Source: Panagrolaimus kolymaensis (lineage: Eukaryota; Nematoda; Chromadorea; Rhabditida; Panagrolaimidae). From it: 64,000 nucleotides of DNA. Location of the stretch: assembly GCA_028622995.1 (NCBI GenBank), contig JAJQJQ010000005.1, positions 4,588,001-4,652,000 of the forward strand, given 5' to 3'. How positions within the stretch are numbered: position 1 is the stretch's first letter; each line of letters begins with the position of its first letter. A program made the position numbers and the translations under genes. The notes under the pieces were generated by a model. The model saw only the letters and a program-made list of their open reading frames with translations, was not told the DNA's origin and made no database searches. Of this stretch, positions 47,913 to 60,042 are shown in pieces.

Positions 47913-48973
47913 ATGCTTCAATTAATTCCGAAAACAAATGGTATTTCTGCGGTAAGGTAAGTGTTATTCATTTACCTCAATAAACTAATTTTTCGTTTTT
48001 TAGATATGCTTCACTATTGAAAAGACCCGAATTGCAGAAATCTAATTGGAAAGAAAACTGCGTTTATTTGTACCAATTCAAAAGAAGTCCAGTGGTTCCA
48101 AATTTATCTCCATTCTGTTTGAAAGTTGAAACATTCTTACGTGCTCATAATATTAAACATGAAGTACGTTATTCTCCTGCTCAATTTGGTGGATTACTTG
48201 TTTGTTTTTAGATTATGTCAACTTATACGCTCCGTTCACAAAAAGGAAAGCTGCCTTTTATTGAGTTAAATGGAGAACAAATTGCTGATTCTCAATTCAT
48301 TTTGTTTCATTTGATGAAATACTTCAAAATTGATGTAAGTTTATTATGCTGGATATCACTTTTTCTAACAAATGAATGGTTTTAAAGGAAAATCTCAGTG
48401 TGGAACAACGAGGCTTGGCTCGAGCGGTTGATCGTATGATTGATATGAGCACTTATCGGTACGTTCTTATTGCTATCATCAAAAATTTTTTTATCGAGTT
48501 TTTAGAGCTTTGACTTATTTCCGAGTATTTGAAAATGCTGGTAATCTGATAAATCCAAATGTTAGCGGGCTTCCTATTCCTGCATTTCTTGCTTTTATTC
48601 CCAGAAACGCTTATTACAAAAAGGTACTTACTTTTTTTATAATATTCTCTTTCATGTACTCTATTTACTATTGTTTTAGGCATCACGTCAACTTTATTCA
48701 GAAGGAATTGGTAGAATGTTCCGAACCGAAGTTATTGAAATTCTTCGCAGAGATTTACAAGCCATTGATGATATCTTGGGTGATAAAAAATTCCTTATTG
48801 GTGTTCGTCCTACTGTTCCTGATTTCACCATGTTTGGTCATCTCGCTTCATCTTATTATCTGCCATTCCGTCAACCTGTAACTGATTTACTTGATGATGA
48901 TTTTCCAAGAATTCGTGAACATTTGGAACGTATGAGAATCCACTATTGGTCTGATTGGAAGCGTCGTGAATAG
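47913..48973 (+). CDS. Failed-axon-connections (FAXC)/metaxin-like glutathione-transferase-fold protein
   Basis: Exons 47913-47956, 48004-48163, 48212-48334, 48388-48458, 48506-48623 and 48680-48973 give 269 residues. The N-terminal thioredoxin-like half reads [20 protein letters not shown], with [18 protein letters not shown] typical of FAXC and the nematode CDR (cadmium-responsive) proteins. The C-terminal half has the helical GST fold ([32 protein letters not shown]) and ends WSDWKRRE. Family members lack classical GST catalysis in most cases. Roles include axon development, and cadmium response in worms. Confidence 0.87.
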
Positions 48974-50477
48974 GAAGAAGAAACCTATAGTTCTAATAGG
49001 AAAGAAATATTATGTGCAAAAAACTTTTTTGTGTTAATTGTAAATTGCCTTATATATATGTATGTTTGAATAAACTAGTTGTAAATTAACCATATCTTTT
49101 TGTACCTTTGGGATTTCTTTTTTGGTAAACATTTTTCGGAAAATGATATACTGAACTTTGAGTCATGATTTTTTTGCATATTATTTTTTTCAATGTTTAA
49201 GCTTCTTGAGTTTTTATAGACACGAAGAATATTGAAAGTGTTTACAGTAATTCTGCAATATTGCCTCGATATTTACAATTTTTACTGCCATTAAAATCTT
49301 TGATTATTAGTCAAAAAGTAATAATAACAACAATCATAAAAGCATTAAATCATTTTTAGTTGGTATTTCTATAATCTAAAATGCTTGTTTTACAACAATA
49401 GTAAGTCTGAAGATTATTAGTACAAAATAAAATTTGTTTATACTCCTACTTGGTTGTTTTGTTTTAATTAATCATTGGATTCAACCAGTTTTAGCCTTTA
49501 TACAATTACACGATATTGCTGTTGATTCATTTGAGCAATCTTGTTTTCTTTGAAATAACCAATTATCAGCTGAATTTTCTTTCCACCGCCAATAACTCAT
49601 TTTTCAATGACAAAAATCACAAGACTTTTTTCCATTTCGTAGTATCGTAATTTTCTTTTTCTTAATTTTTTATTGTCTTTTTTAACTTCAAATTATTCTT
49701 TCTTTTTTTTATTAGGAGTTTGTGTATCGTAATTCTGGTGTTACTTTCCTCGTTAAATAGCCATTGCTGACCATAATTTTCGAATATCAAAACCTTTTTT
49801 TATGAAATTAAAAATTAGCGACCTTTTTCCATATAAATTTTTTAAAAGAAATCATTCGAAGTTAGAATGATAGTTTATAATATGTATTTGTCATCATCAC
49901 CAATGTTTCCTTCAAAATATTTCATCATATCCGTTCTAAATTTAACAAAGACTAAGCATTCCTTCTTCCTCCTCTTACAATGTTATGTTTTCTTTGACAA
50001 ATGAAAGTGTCACAGCATTAAAATTTTGAAACATTCCCACTTTTTTTTTTGATTCATCTTTTGATTTTTGTGCGTCGCTTTTGCTTTGATATTTGGTTAA
50101 ACATAACACTTTTTTGCTATCAAATCTCTAAATAAACTTTTATGTTATGTGTTTGTGTTTTTTTTAGTTTTGGGCTTTTTCACTACATCCTTTAATTTAA
50201 AGGTTATTAAAATAAAATATTCATTAAGCGATTTATTTTAGAACCATTTAAAGTCATTAGGGACAGGTGTATTTCTTTATTTTAAATTACTGTAACCTTT
50301 TCTTTTTGAAATAAAAACACGCTATGATGTTTTGCAAATGTTGAGGGTGGAGGCAATCTTTGGTTAGGTTTTTTTAAATTTTAGTTTGACGAACTTAGGC
50401 CCATATATAATATTTTTTTAACCATCATTACAACAGCAGCAACAAGAGTAACGTCATATTAAAATTTGTTTTAAAAA
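48974..50477. other. Intergenic
   Basis: About 1.5 kb of A/T-rich DNA. No gene seen. Confidence 0.5.
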
Positions 50478-51330
50478 ATGATGGGATTACTTGGAATGGT
50501 GACGTTATTAAGCTTTATGTTTCCATTGGAAATGATCATTCTTCGAAATGGTTTATCAAATCAAGAAGCTCAAGACCAAGAAGTCACAGATAAAACCAAG
50601 ACACTCGGTAGGACTGTCGTAATATTTTGTTATATAAGAATATGTAGCTTTAATTTTTAGAATGCTTTGATGAAATCTCTAACGAAATGTTAAGGGGAAC
50701 AAACACATTTAAAGTGGCAAGCAATGAACCAAAAACATGCTTAATTTTTCTTCCAAAAAATGTTGTAGTCGATTTTAAGCAGCTCAATTTTGAATCAGAG
50801 GAAGTATGTTTTTCTTCCTTTTTTTAGCTTTCAAATCAATTCCATAGGGAATTTGAGTTATTTTTCTTTTTCTTTTTGTTGATGAAACTCATTATGAAAA
50901 AAGGGTTATTAAAATTATGTTCAATCCTAAAAGGTTATTTTACTGTATTTTTTTGACTGTGAGGATTCATTCTTTTACAAAATATTTATATAATTTTCTT
51001 TTCATTTTGGAATGAAAATTTTTTTAGACATACGTTCGAGTGTTAGCTGGCTATCGAAAGGGTACAGTTACTTACTCTTTTTCACCACTCTTTACTCAAA
51101 GTATGTTTCTTTTTTTTGTTTTACCTTTTTTTTTATAATGACGTATGTGAGTAAATATTACAGATGTCACCGATGATTATGGATTCTTTTCCGTTAAATG
51201 CCCATTTGGAGTTATTGCATTCCGACCTCATGGTTTTCCAAACAAAGAATCATTTGAGTTTTCTCTTTCACCCATTGAAAAACCAATCATTTGGTCGTCC
51301 ACATGTCCCCAAATGAAAAAAATGTCATGA
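50478..51330 (+). CDS. Secreted CUB-like domain protein, copy 1
   Basis: Exons 50478-50607, 50661-50803, 51028-51100 and 51164-51330 give 170 residues. A hydrophobic signal sequence (MMGLLGMVTLLSFMFPLEM) is followed by a single domain of CUB-like type: ECFDEISNEMLRG, KTCLIFLPKNVVVDF, YVRVLAGYRKGTVTYS, and CPFGVIAFRPHGFP near the end. It has four Cys in the mature part. Nematode CUB-like secreted proteins are often induced by infection, but no function can be given here. Two introns have the same position and phase as in the minus-strand gene at 51651-53208. Confidence 0.7.
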
Positions 51331-51650
51331 CTCGGTTTCATTTTGTTATTTTTGTTAAATGTTATTTTTCAATTCATTTTCTACGGTATTCCATCTCCAA
51401 TTCAATCCCCTAAGGGAATCTTTATATGTACAATTAATTAAACTATTTTTAATTTTTTTCTAACATTTATTATTTTTTTTGTAATAACTTTTTCCAATAA
51501 ATTAAAAAAGAAAAACAATTTTGTAAAACTTTGATTTAAACCCAAATAAAGCATTTTTTGAAGCTAAACAACTTCTCCACATGATGTGCGGATGCTTGTG
51601 AGGGATTCAATCAAAAGTTTTGTTACCAGCATAATCATCAATAAATTAAA
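51331..51650. other. Convergent 3' flanks of the CUB-like pair
   Basis: 320 bases between the two stop codons. A/T-rich with AATAAA-type signals for both strands. Confidence 0.5.
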
Positions 51651-53208
51651 TTAAGAGGATTCTAATTTGAACGTTATAAAATCTGAAGCTACTGTAGGTC
51701 TAAAGTGAAATAAAACATAATCATCATCAAATGGTCCAAAAGTGTAACCATCGCCACCCCGTATTTTGCCACTTGTATGTAATATGGTTTTTCTATCTGA
51801 ACCAGAATATATTTGAAAATAACTCTGAAATTTTCATAAACTGGTTATAAGAAAAGATGATCTCAAGATTTAATGCGGTCACGTTCGTCAAAAGCTTACT
51901 ATACATTTTTAAAGGATTATTAAAACAACTTACAATTTGATCATCAACTTTAGTTTTTATTATTTTAAAGCTAGTATTCGATGGAACTCGCAGCGGGCAT
52001 CCCATTTTCAAGGAAAATCTCTCCGATGTTAATGTTATAGTATGATCAAGGAAGTTTTTATCCAATTCTTGAAAGCAACCTGTAAATGCAAAATGTTTTA
52101 TAATCATCTTATGTTGTTTAAATGTGTATAAATAAAGCATAGAATAAAAAAGGTAAAATAATTTTTATCCCAAAAGGTTTCCGGTGACGTATTTTTTTCA
52201 GAAATAAAAAACACAGAACTGAGCTTTTGATAAAAGGATTAATAAAAACGAAAAAGAAGTGGCGGGGATGGAATGGATGATGTTCTTGCTTGATTGACTG
52301 GCGTCTTTCTTTTCCTTTATTTTCATCTCTGCACAATGGGGTGAGATCAAACTTAAAGGTTTTCTAATCTCCTAGGAATAGAAAAGAACGAAATGCATAA
52401 TCTATGTAGGCACACAAAAATTAATTTAATTTAGTTTATCATAACATCACTACTTTTTTGTTTTGTTTTGAATTATGTGAACCGCATAATTTATTATGCC
52501 TACAATGACATATATGAGTAATAATATTTGTTCAAAATGAACAACCATTCTTTCTTTTTTTCTTCAAAGCTTTAATAAAAAGTAATAGTAAAACTTTGAA
52601 TCACAAAACAGATATTTTGGAAAGTCAAATTTAAATTTGTAAACAAGAAAAGCAATTTTGGAAATTTAGAGTAAAATGGTTTTTATCAAAACCTAAAAAT
52701 CTTAGTATTTAAATTCTTTCGGTGATTTTTCAAATTTTGCAATGACATTTGAAATGACCAATCTACAAAAATTTTGTTTCATCGCGCATAAAAATGGGGG
52801 CTTTTCTCGGGATTCGTATGAAATCCTTCAATCAAAAAATCGAAAAAGGCTTCGAATCCAAAAATAAAAAGATGATGTGTTTGTTTTAAAAACCCCATTT
52901 AAAAAAATATGTTGGTAAAAGTTTTTTTAAAACATGTGCACCAAGAAATTGAAAAAAAAAGATAAGAAAACTACAGTAATTTGATAATTTGAAAAAAGCT
53001 TACCAATAACAATTTCATCATTTTTAACTTTTAATGAATTTAATTTAGGCCAATCTTGTAAAAATATTTGATTAGTTAATAGTGATCTTCGAGTCCTTAG
53101 ACCTTCATTTGATGAAGATCTGTTTAATATAAATGAAAACGTTGTGGAACAATAACATAAATATATAAATAAATCTCTTAATATTCTTTGCTTGGAGCGA
53201 TAAAACAT
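51651..53208 (-). CDS. Secreted CUB-like domain protein, copy 2
   Basis: Exons 53004-53208, 51934-52079 and 51651-51824 give 174 residues. The N-terminus MFYRSKQRILRDLFIYLCYC holds a signal or anchor. The mature domain begins GCFQELDKNFLDHTITLTSE and includes KMGCPLRV, YFQIYSGSDRKTILHTSGK and YVLFHFRPTVASDFITFKL, typical CUB beta-strands. An intron of about 920 bases separates the signal exon. An acceptor ATTATTACAG lies six bases before the ATG. Paralogue of the convergent gene at 50478-51330. Confidence 0.7.
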
Positions 53209-55540
53209 TTTTTCTGTAATAATAAAAAATAAATATCTCAACTTTTTTTTTAATTTTTCACTTTAAATTAGCGTGAAATTTTTTTTGCTATTATATCGTA
53301 TAATGATGGGGAAGAAGGAAAAATAAATACTAAAATGAATTTGTTTTTTTGTTAATATAAATCTTTTTTTGTTATTTTCCTTTTGGGAATGAAGTAATAA
53401 TGTCATCAGGGAATTATTATTTTTAATGCTAACAGCAAGCAGCAGCGCATCCTTTTTTTCATTTTGGTTGGTTGGGCGGAGTTTTAATTATATTTGTTGT
53501 TAGTTTAAAAAAAAATTGAGATTTTTTAACTCATCTTTTTTTCTTCTGGACTTAAAAACATGATCCTTTTAAAAGCTTTTTTACCTTCTTTTCTTTCTTT
53601 TTTTCGCATAAAATGGAGGAATATCATACGTTGCACAAATGTGGCAAAAAAATCTATTTTGAGAATTCCCTATGAAACTTTGGCATTAAAATATAACAAA
53701 AAATAATAAAAAATAAAGGGTAACTTTAAAATTTCTTCTGGGTAACATTTTTAACAAAGCTCATCAAAATTTTAAAAGCTATTTCATTAAATAGTATCAA
53801 ATGAATCCAAATTGGATGCCACCGCAACAAAATAAAAGAATTTTGAAAGAATTTCACCTCGAACAAAAAATCCTTTCTGAATTTTTTTAGGCTTTTGAGA
53901 AACTAAAATATCCATATTCTATTCCAACCAAACAATGGGGCAAGAGAATAACCTATTAAATTTGGGAAGAGCTTCTATCGATCAAACGTAAAAATTTGAT
54001 CCTCAATAAAACTATTATTTTAAATTAGACAAAAAATAAAATGTTCGTAAAAAAGAATTAAAAAGCGGATCAATTGAAAAAAGTAGCGCCCCGAATTCAT
54101 GAGTCATCGAAGTTAAATTGAGAGAGATATGCGGTTAAAAATGACGTCGTCGAACTATGAACGGTGAAATCAAATGTGAAATTGACCTTAAAAAACTTCC
54201 AAAAATAAATTTACCATATTTTATGTGGAAAGCGGCAAACATTATTAAAGCTTTAAAAAAATGCAGGAGAAGCAAGATTTATCATTCGGGTTTAATTTTT
54301 TTTGGCCTTTTTAACAATCTTAACCAAATAACTAATAATTTTCAAATAACCTAATAGTTTTGAATTTCTCAAAAACTAAACAAAAAATATTTAAAAAATA
54401 ACCTAAAATGTTTGTTTTTATTTTTAGAAAACTTATTCCTCTCGACATGAGTTACTCATTATTCCACTTGTTTTCCATCTTTACAAATGATAAAATGAAC
54501 TTTATTTTAATAACTTTCGGTCTCTTTACAAAATTCAAGGCAGGCTACAGTTATTTTTTTTTTAATTTCAAGCTATATTATTATATTTTAATGAGTTTTA
54601 AAGATGTTGCAAAAGCCGCCCCCAAACCAAATGTAAAATGTTTCTTGTTCCTTTCCAAATTATAAGCTTCAATTGGTTGGGAATAAAGAAAAAGCGAAGG
54701 CGGGCGGCAAGGCTGTCACCAAAAGTTTCTTTCGTAATCCAAAAATGGGATAAAAAAAAGCATACACGAAAAGAAAGAATAAAGGGATAAAAAAAATCTA
54801 TCCATTAATTTCTCTTTCATTTTTTTCCGTTTGACATTTTTTCTAAAATTAACTTTGTTTCAAATCTAGGTATAAAATATTGACAATACTGTATTCACCA
54901 AATAATAAACCTTTTATATTTAGTTAAAAAGATTATGTAAAAGGATTAAATCCGACGTAAATCAATGGCTTCTCTGAAAATTTGTTACATACTTCTCTAT
55001 CAAACGCACAAAGATAGAGGATATACAAATTTTTAAATAAAAAAATCTTTTTTAAGCTTTTATTTTATTAGATTACATTTACCGCTTAATTTTGTTCCTT
55101 TTCCGATTACGGTAATAAAATCATAGCACCTATGATTACTCAAAAATGGTTTTACAAGAAATTAATTTACTTCGCAAAACCCTCAATTTTTAAAATTTAA
55201 AATTGTTTATTGGAGTCAATAATTAACTTTTTTTAAAGTATTCATTTATAAAACATTATAATTTGTGTTGTGAAACACCATTTGAGTTATGGACTTTTTT
55301 TCAATACACCTCAAAAAAATTTAAATGGAGTGATAAACAACAGATAAATATATAAATGTCAAAGAAAGCTTCTTCTTTTTGTTGTTTACAAGTAAGAAGC
55401 GTCCGAGAAAAAAAAAGAGCATAAGATTTTGTTCATAATAAAAAAAGATGATGAGAAGTTAATCCGTTTCTTATTTTATTCACATGAAAAACCATCGTGT
55501 TCAATTTTATATCGCAAACAAAACATTCGAATTTAGTCTT
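53209..55540. other. Gene-poor interval
   Basis: About 2.3 kb, A/T-rich. Short frames such as the one at 54157-54354 lack codon or motif support and have no neighbouring exons. Confidence 0.45.
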
Positions 55541-56024
55541 TTATTTCCAAGATTTTTTTAACATTTTAAAATTATCTTCAACAGTTTCAATGATGTTATT
55601 ATTATTTTGAGATTTGGTTGTCTTTTTTGTTTTATGATAAAAGAATTTTGTTATAAAAGTTTCTCTCATAGCATTCGCAATGCGACAATTGATAAAAAGC
55701 GGAAGCATGTAAATAAATAAATAAATTATAAATTGGATAAACCTATAAAAAAGAAGTCATAAATAAAAAAGCATATTCTAAAAATAGGTAGTAACTTACG
55801 GAAGTTGTGATAAGGCTTTGAAAATCTGGATATGATGCAAGCAAAGAAAAAAATATGGTATAAATTACAAAAACGAAGCAAATCCAAAATTTGAATGGTC
55901 AAAATTAAATAGAATATTACTTTCAAAACAAAAATATTTTCATTTATTTGATAGCTTAGGACAATTCTTTTTGGAGACGAAAACGTCGAAGTCGTTTGCT
56001 CCTTGTCCACGCGAAAAAGGTTAT
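55541..56024 (-). CDS. Possible hydrophobic membrane protein, 3' exons only
   Basis: Three exons fit in phase: 55921-56024, 55800-55825 and 55541-55742. The joined tail contains a transmembrane stretch (FIQFIIYLFIYMLPLFINCR) and a Lys-rich C-terminus (HKTKKTTKSQNNNNIIET). Candidate upstream exons near 56084-56210 (GIAIIGSGFYFTLSNNDI) do not connect in phase with these, so the 5' end is unresolved. It may be a real gene with an exon I have misread, or a decaying gene. Confidence 0.35.
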
Positions 56025-58342
56025 CTGGAAATTACTTACAAAATTTAAACGTAAAACAAGTTATTTTTTGTGAAGGATAACTTTATAAAAAGCTTACAAA
56101 AAGTGAAACAATATCATTGTTGCTCAAAGTAAAATAAAATCCACTTCCAATTATCGCTATTCCTTGTTAAAATGTTTTTTATTATTATTAAAAACTCTCT
56201 CATTTACAAAAACCTACCGTAAATAATGTGTTAAAAATACTTCGCTTATTAAAGAATTTGAATAAAAATCAAGCTGAATGAAAAATTCTGAATTCAATGG
56301 GATTTTGGACTTTTTGAACTTAATAAATTGGATTTATTAATTGATTTTCTTTCAACACTTTTTTTTCCACCCAAGGTGCTGCCGACGAATACAATTTTTT
56401 TTTTGCTTACGGTTAAAAACTATGGCATTTAGCTTTTAATTTTATCTTCTGCTTGAATATACCTTTACTTGAATTGTAAATTATTTTAATTTTATTTCAT
56501 CCATAAAATTGTCAAGGATTTTTTTTTCTTTTATAGATTTCAAAAATGTTTTGCTTGTATACGTATGGAATCTTTCTTGTTCTATTGCACTTCCATTTTA
56601 TACCGTAAAAACTATTTTTCCGTCATCAAAAATAAACTCATAAAAAGTTATAAAACTTTTTAATTTTATATTTTGTATTTATGGCAGATAACCTTGACTT
56701 ATCTTGTTTTTTTTTTATACTATACTGTTAAAATTTTATCGTTGGACGAAGAGTAATTTCTTTCACTTTTTTTTTGCGGCTGCAAACATAACACCGCAAT
56801 TTAATAAAGAAAGAGATTCTAAAACTTTTTGGAGAGAGAAAATTTCGATGATTAATGGTTGCACAACAAAAGCTGCGTTGCGGCCGTAGGAAAAAAAGGA
56901 AAAGTGATAGCAGCAGCAGCAGCGGTGTGGTGATGGTGATAGAGGTGACGCAATAACCTTGAGATTAAAAAAAAAGCTTCCGATGAATGAAAGAATCCAT
57001 TTCAATGTTTTTATTAATAACATTATTTTTTTTGAATTGTTTAATTAAGCTTGAAACGAGTTTATTTTGCTTTCACTTTTTTTGTTCGAAAAAAAATTGT
57101 TTTGCATGAATAAATTCCTTAAGATTATTCTTCAATTGTAAATTGGTTAAACAAACAATGCTAAGAATTAAAAGAATATAATATTTTAATATATATATTT
57201 GGTGAAAACTCTGACGTTATTATTGTGTTGTTTAAAAAAAAGAGCAACAACAAAAAAAAAAACAGTGAAACCTGTCCAGTTTTTTGTTCAACTAAAAATC
57301 TCAAAACTCCGCCTGTTTGGCCAATAACGGCCCCCTCAAGGTAAATGAATGAATGAAGAAAGGTAAAAAAAAAAGAAGTGATGATGATAGGTGGCGTTGG
57401 TGACGCTACAAGGTTGCTGATAAGTTGTAAAGAAAAAATAAAATCAAAATTATAGAAAATTGTAATGTTGCTTTCTTTCATTTAAAGTGCATTTTTTCTT
57501 TGATCTCTAAATTAATAAAAAAAATTTAGTTATAAGATATTTTGAGCTAATGAGAAAAATTTTCTTTTCTTTTTACGATAGTTTCAAAGTCGATCGTCCT
57601 TAGCTCAATGCAACGAGCGTTTGAATGACGCGACTTTCTTTGAAGATATTTATTGACCTAAAATTTTTTGATTTTTTGTAATAGTTATTTTCTACCATTT
57701 TTTTTGTAAATTTGAAAATACAAATGATTAAAGTTTACATTTAAAGAAAAAACCGAGAAAAACAAAAATCTTGTTCCTATTTAGTTTAGTTTAAAATTTT
57801 AAGCGACCGTTAGAAATTGCGTAGAGTATCTGTATGAAAGAACCCCGATGTGATGGAAATGGGGTCATTACATATTCGCCGAGAAAAAAAAGAAAGACTT
57901 GAGAAACAAAAAAATATATAGAGACCGCTACCAACAACCGACAGCAGCATAGAATGGGATTCAATTACTTTTATTTTATTTTGCATTTCTTTCCTTCTTC
58001 TTTTTTAAATCCAATCTTTGTTGTTCATCCATGAAAAAATGGTTTAAAAAGCTAGCGAGGAGGATAGTTATTATTTTTATATGCCCCACGGCGGCGGCCG
58101 CAGCGAACGATGGAACCACAACAAAGACTTTTTTGCGCAAGAAAAAAAAGATTTCACTTTTCATTATTTATTTTTTTTGCATTTACTAAAATATGTTTTT
58201 CCATTTTTCTTGTATCCAAACTATGTTGTATTTTATCCGGTTTTGAATGTTGGTTTTTTTATTTTAACTGATAGACAAGTTTGCAAATCTTGAAAATTTG
58301 TTCCGCCCATTAAAATGGATTTGTTAAAATTTTTAGGCAAAC
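56025..58342. other. Gene-poor interval
   Basis: A/T-rich with a CAG-type repeat near 56910. Apart from the doubtful upstream exon noted at 56084-56210, no gene is supported. Confidence 0.4.
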
Positions 58343-59036
58343 ATGTTTCAAATTTCGGTGAGAAGTCTTTTTATTTCGACCATGGCAACTCTCACCACAG
58401 CAATTTGGGATGAATTACCTAATTTACCAAAAGATTTTCATAAACCTCTAACATGGAACGAAAAAAATTTTGGTCAATGGTGCAGAAATTTTACTGTTGG
58501 AATGTGAGTTTTAAAAGTGATAGATTATTGCCCTAATTTAGCCATTAAAAGTTGAATTAAAAATTAAGCTCCCAAGCTTTTATTTCTTTTATAATTTAGT
58601 AGCCCTTTTCTTGGACTTGATTTATTGATTCAATATTTTTATACAATATATTAATAAATAGCCGTCAAAATCATTATATATTTTTTTTAGTCATCGCCAA
58701 TGTCCACATGGATCATTTATCCATTGGTATAATTGCTGCGGCCATGACAACACAGAATGTTGTTTTGGAATTCAAACATGGTTTTATGTTGTTTTTGGTT
58801 GGCTTGTTATTGTATGTTGTTTTTTTCATTACTTTTTTTTTTTATCTCACTGCATAATCCAAAAAATGCGTAACTTTTTTCTCATCATCATTTCCGCATG
58901 TCCAATTTTTTTTCAGGTAGCCATTCTTTGCTTTATTTGGGCTTTTTTACTTCATTTTGACTATATTTATCCACGAAGTGAAAAGAAAAAACTAGAAAAG
59001 GGGTATGAATATAACAATGTGATACTTAAAAGTTGA
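58343..59036 (+). CDS. Small single-pass membrane protein with compact cysteine-rich domain
   Basis: Exons 58343-58503, 58691-58811 and 58917-59036 give 133 residues. The N-terminal region is moderately hydrophobic, then polar. A compact Cys module follows: WCRNFTVG, RQCPHGSFIHWYNCCGHDNT and ECCFGIQTW. It leads straight into a transmembrane span (FYVVFGWLVIVAILCFIWAF) and a short basic cytoplasmic tail ending YEYNNVILKS. The CPHG-CC-CC layout recalls small Cys-rich transmembrane adaptor families, but no family is named with confidence. TTTTTAG-GCAAAC precedes the ATG. Confidence 0.75.
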
Positions 59037-60042
59037 CAATATTATATATAAATTTTTTATGATTGTTTTTCTACCTTTTTTTTAAAAATCAAAGATATCG
59101 GGAAAGAATTCTTTTTTTTATTACGAATTACAAAAATTATATTTTTTGTGATTTATTGTTTTGTTGCCATAATTGTTTCTTTTTTTTTGTTTTTGTATTG
59201 AATGAAATGGGTCTCATGTAAATATGCTTGAATAGAATGTTTTAAATTAAGTCGATAACTTGTGACATTTGGTGATTATAGTGGCCAAGAAAATATCATT
59301 TACATTGTTGTCACAAGGTATTGACTCTTAAATTTAGCTGAATAATAATTTTTTTTAAAGTATTGTAAAGCCATTGAAAAAAAAAAGAGAGATAAACAAT
59401 TTTATTATTTTTTATGGAACACATTTTTGTTAGCTAATGTAATGAAAAAACAATTTATGCGTAATCATTAATACAAATATATATAAGATAAGAGAGACGT
59501 GAAGAATATTTTTACTAAAAAAATTAAATCTAGAAGAAGAAAAAATGAAATTTGTGTTGTTATTATCAGAGAAAATAAAAATAAAATTACATTAACAATA
59601 TTAAGAAATTCTAAAGAGGCATCACTGGGAGTCTCATAAATGAAAAAAACCGAGAAGAATAAGAAAGCAAAAGACTTTTTATGTTTGTTTCACTGGAAAA
59701 AAGGTTATAGTTTTGTATAAATGGAAACACAGGGGCAAACGCTCAACAAAAGACGATTATAAAAAACAACATTGAATTAAAATTTTCACAAATAAATGTT
59801 GTTATTATTTTTATAGAGGAGGAATATTTATAAGGCATTAATAATATTTTAAAAATTTCATAGTATTCTTTTTTTTGAACTTTTTTAAGAAAGAAGAATT
59901 TTTATATATTTTTTGAGAATGTAATTAAAAAAAGGGCAAAAAATGAGAGGAAATGAGTGATTGGTTTGTTTGGTTTTTAAACACCCAAAATTCGATGAGA
60001 AATGATTTTTTTATTTATTTGCCATTTCTAATGAGAAGTTCA
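59037..60042. other. Convergent 3' flanks
   Basis: About 1 kb between the Cys-rich membrane protein (plus) and the glutamate transporter (minus). A/T-rich, no gene seen. Confidence 0.5.

Noticed and set aside
54157..54665. Frames of 65 and 85 codons
   Set aside because: Low-complexity, no splice partners, no recognisable domain.
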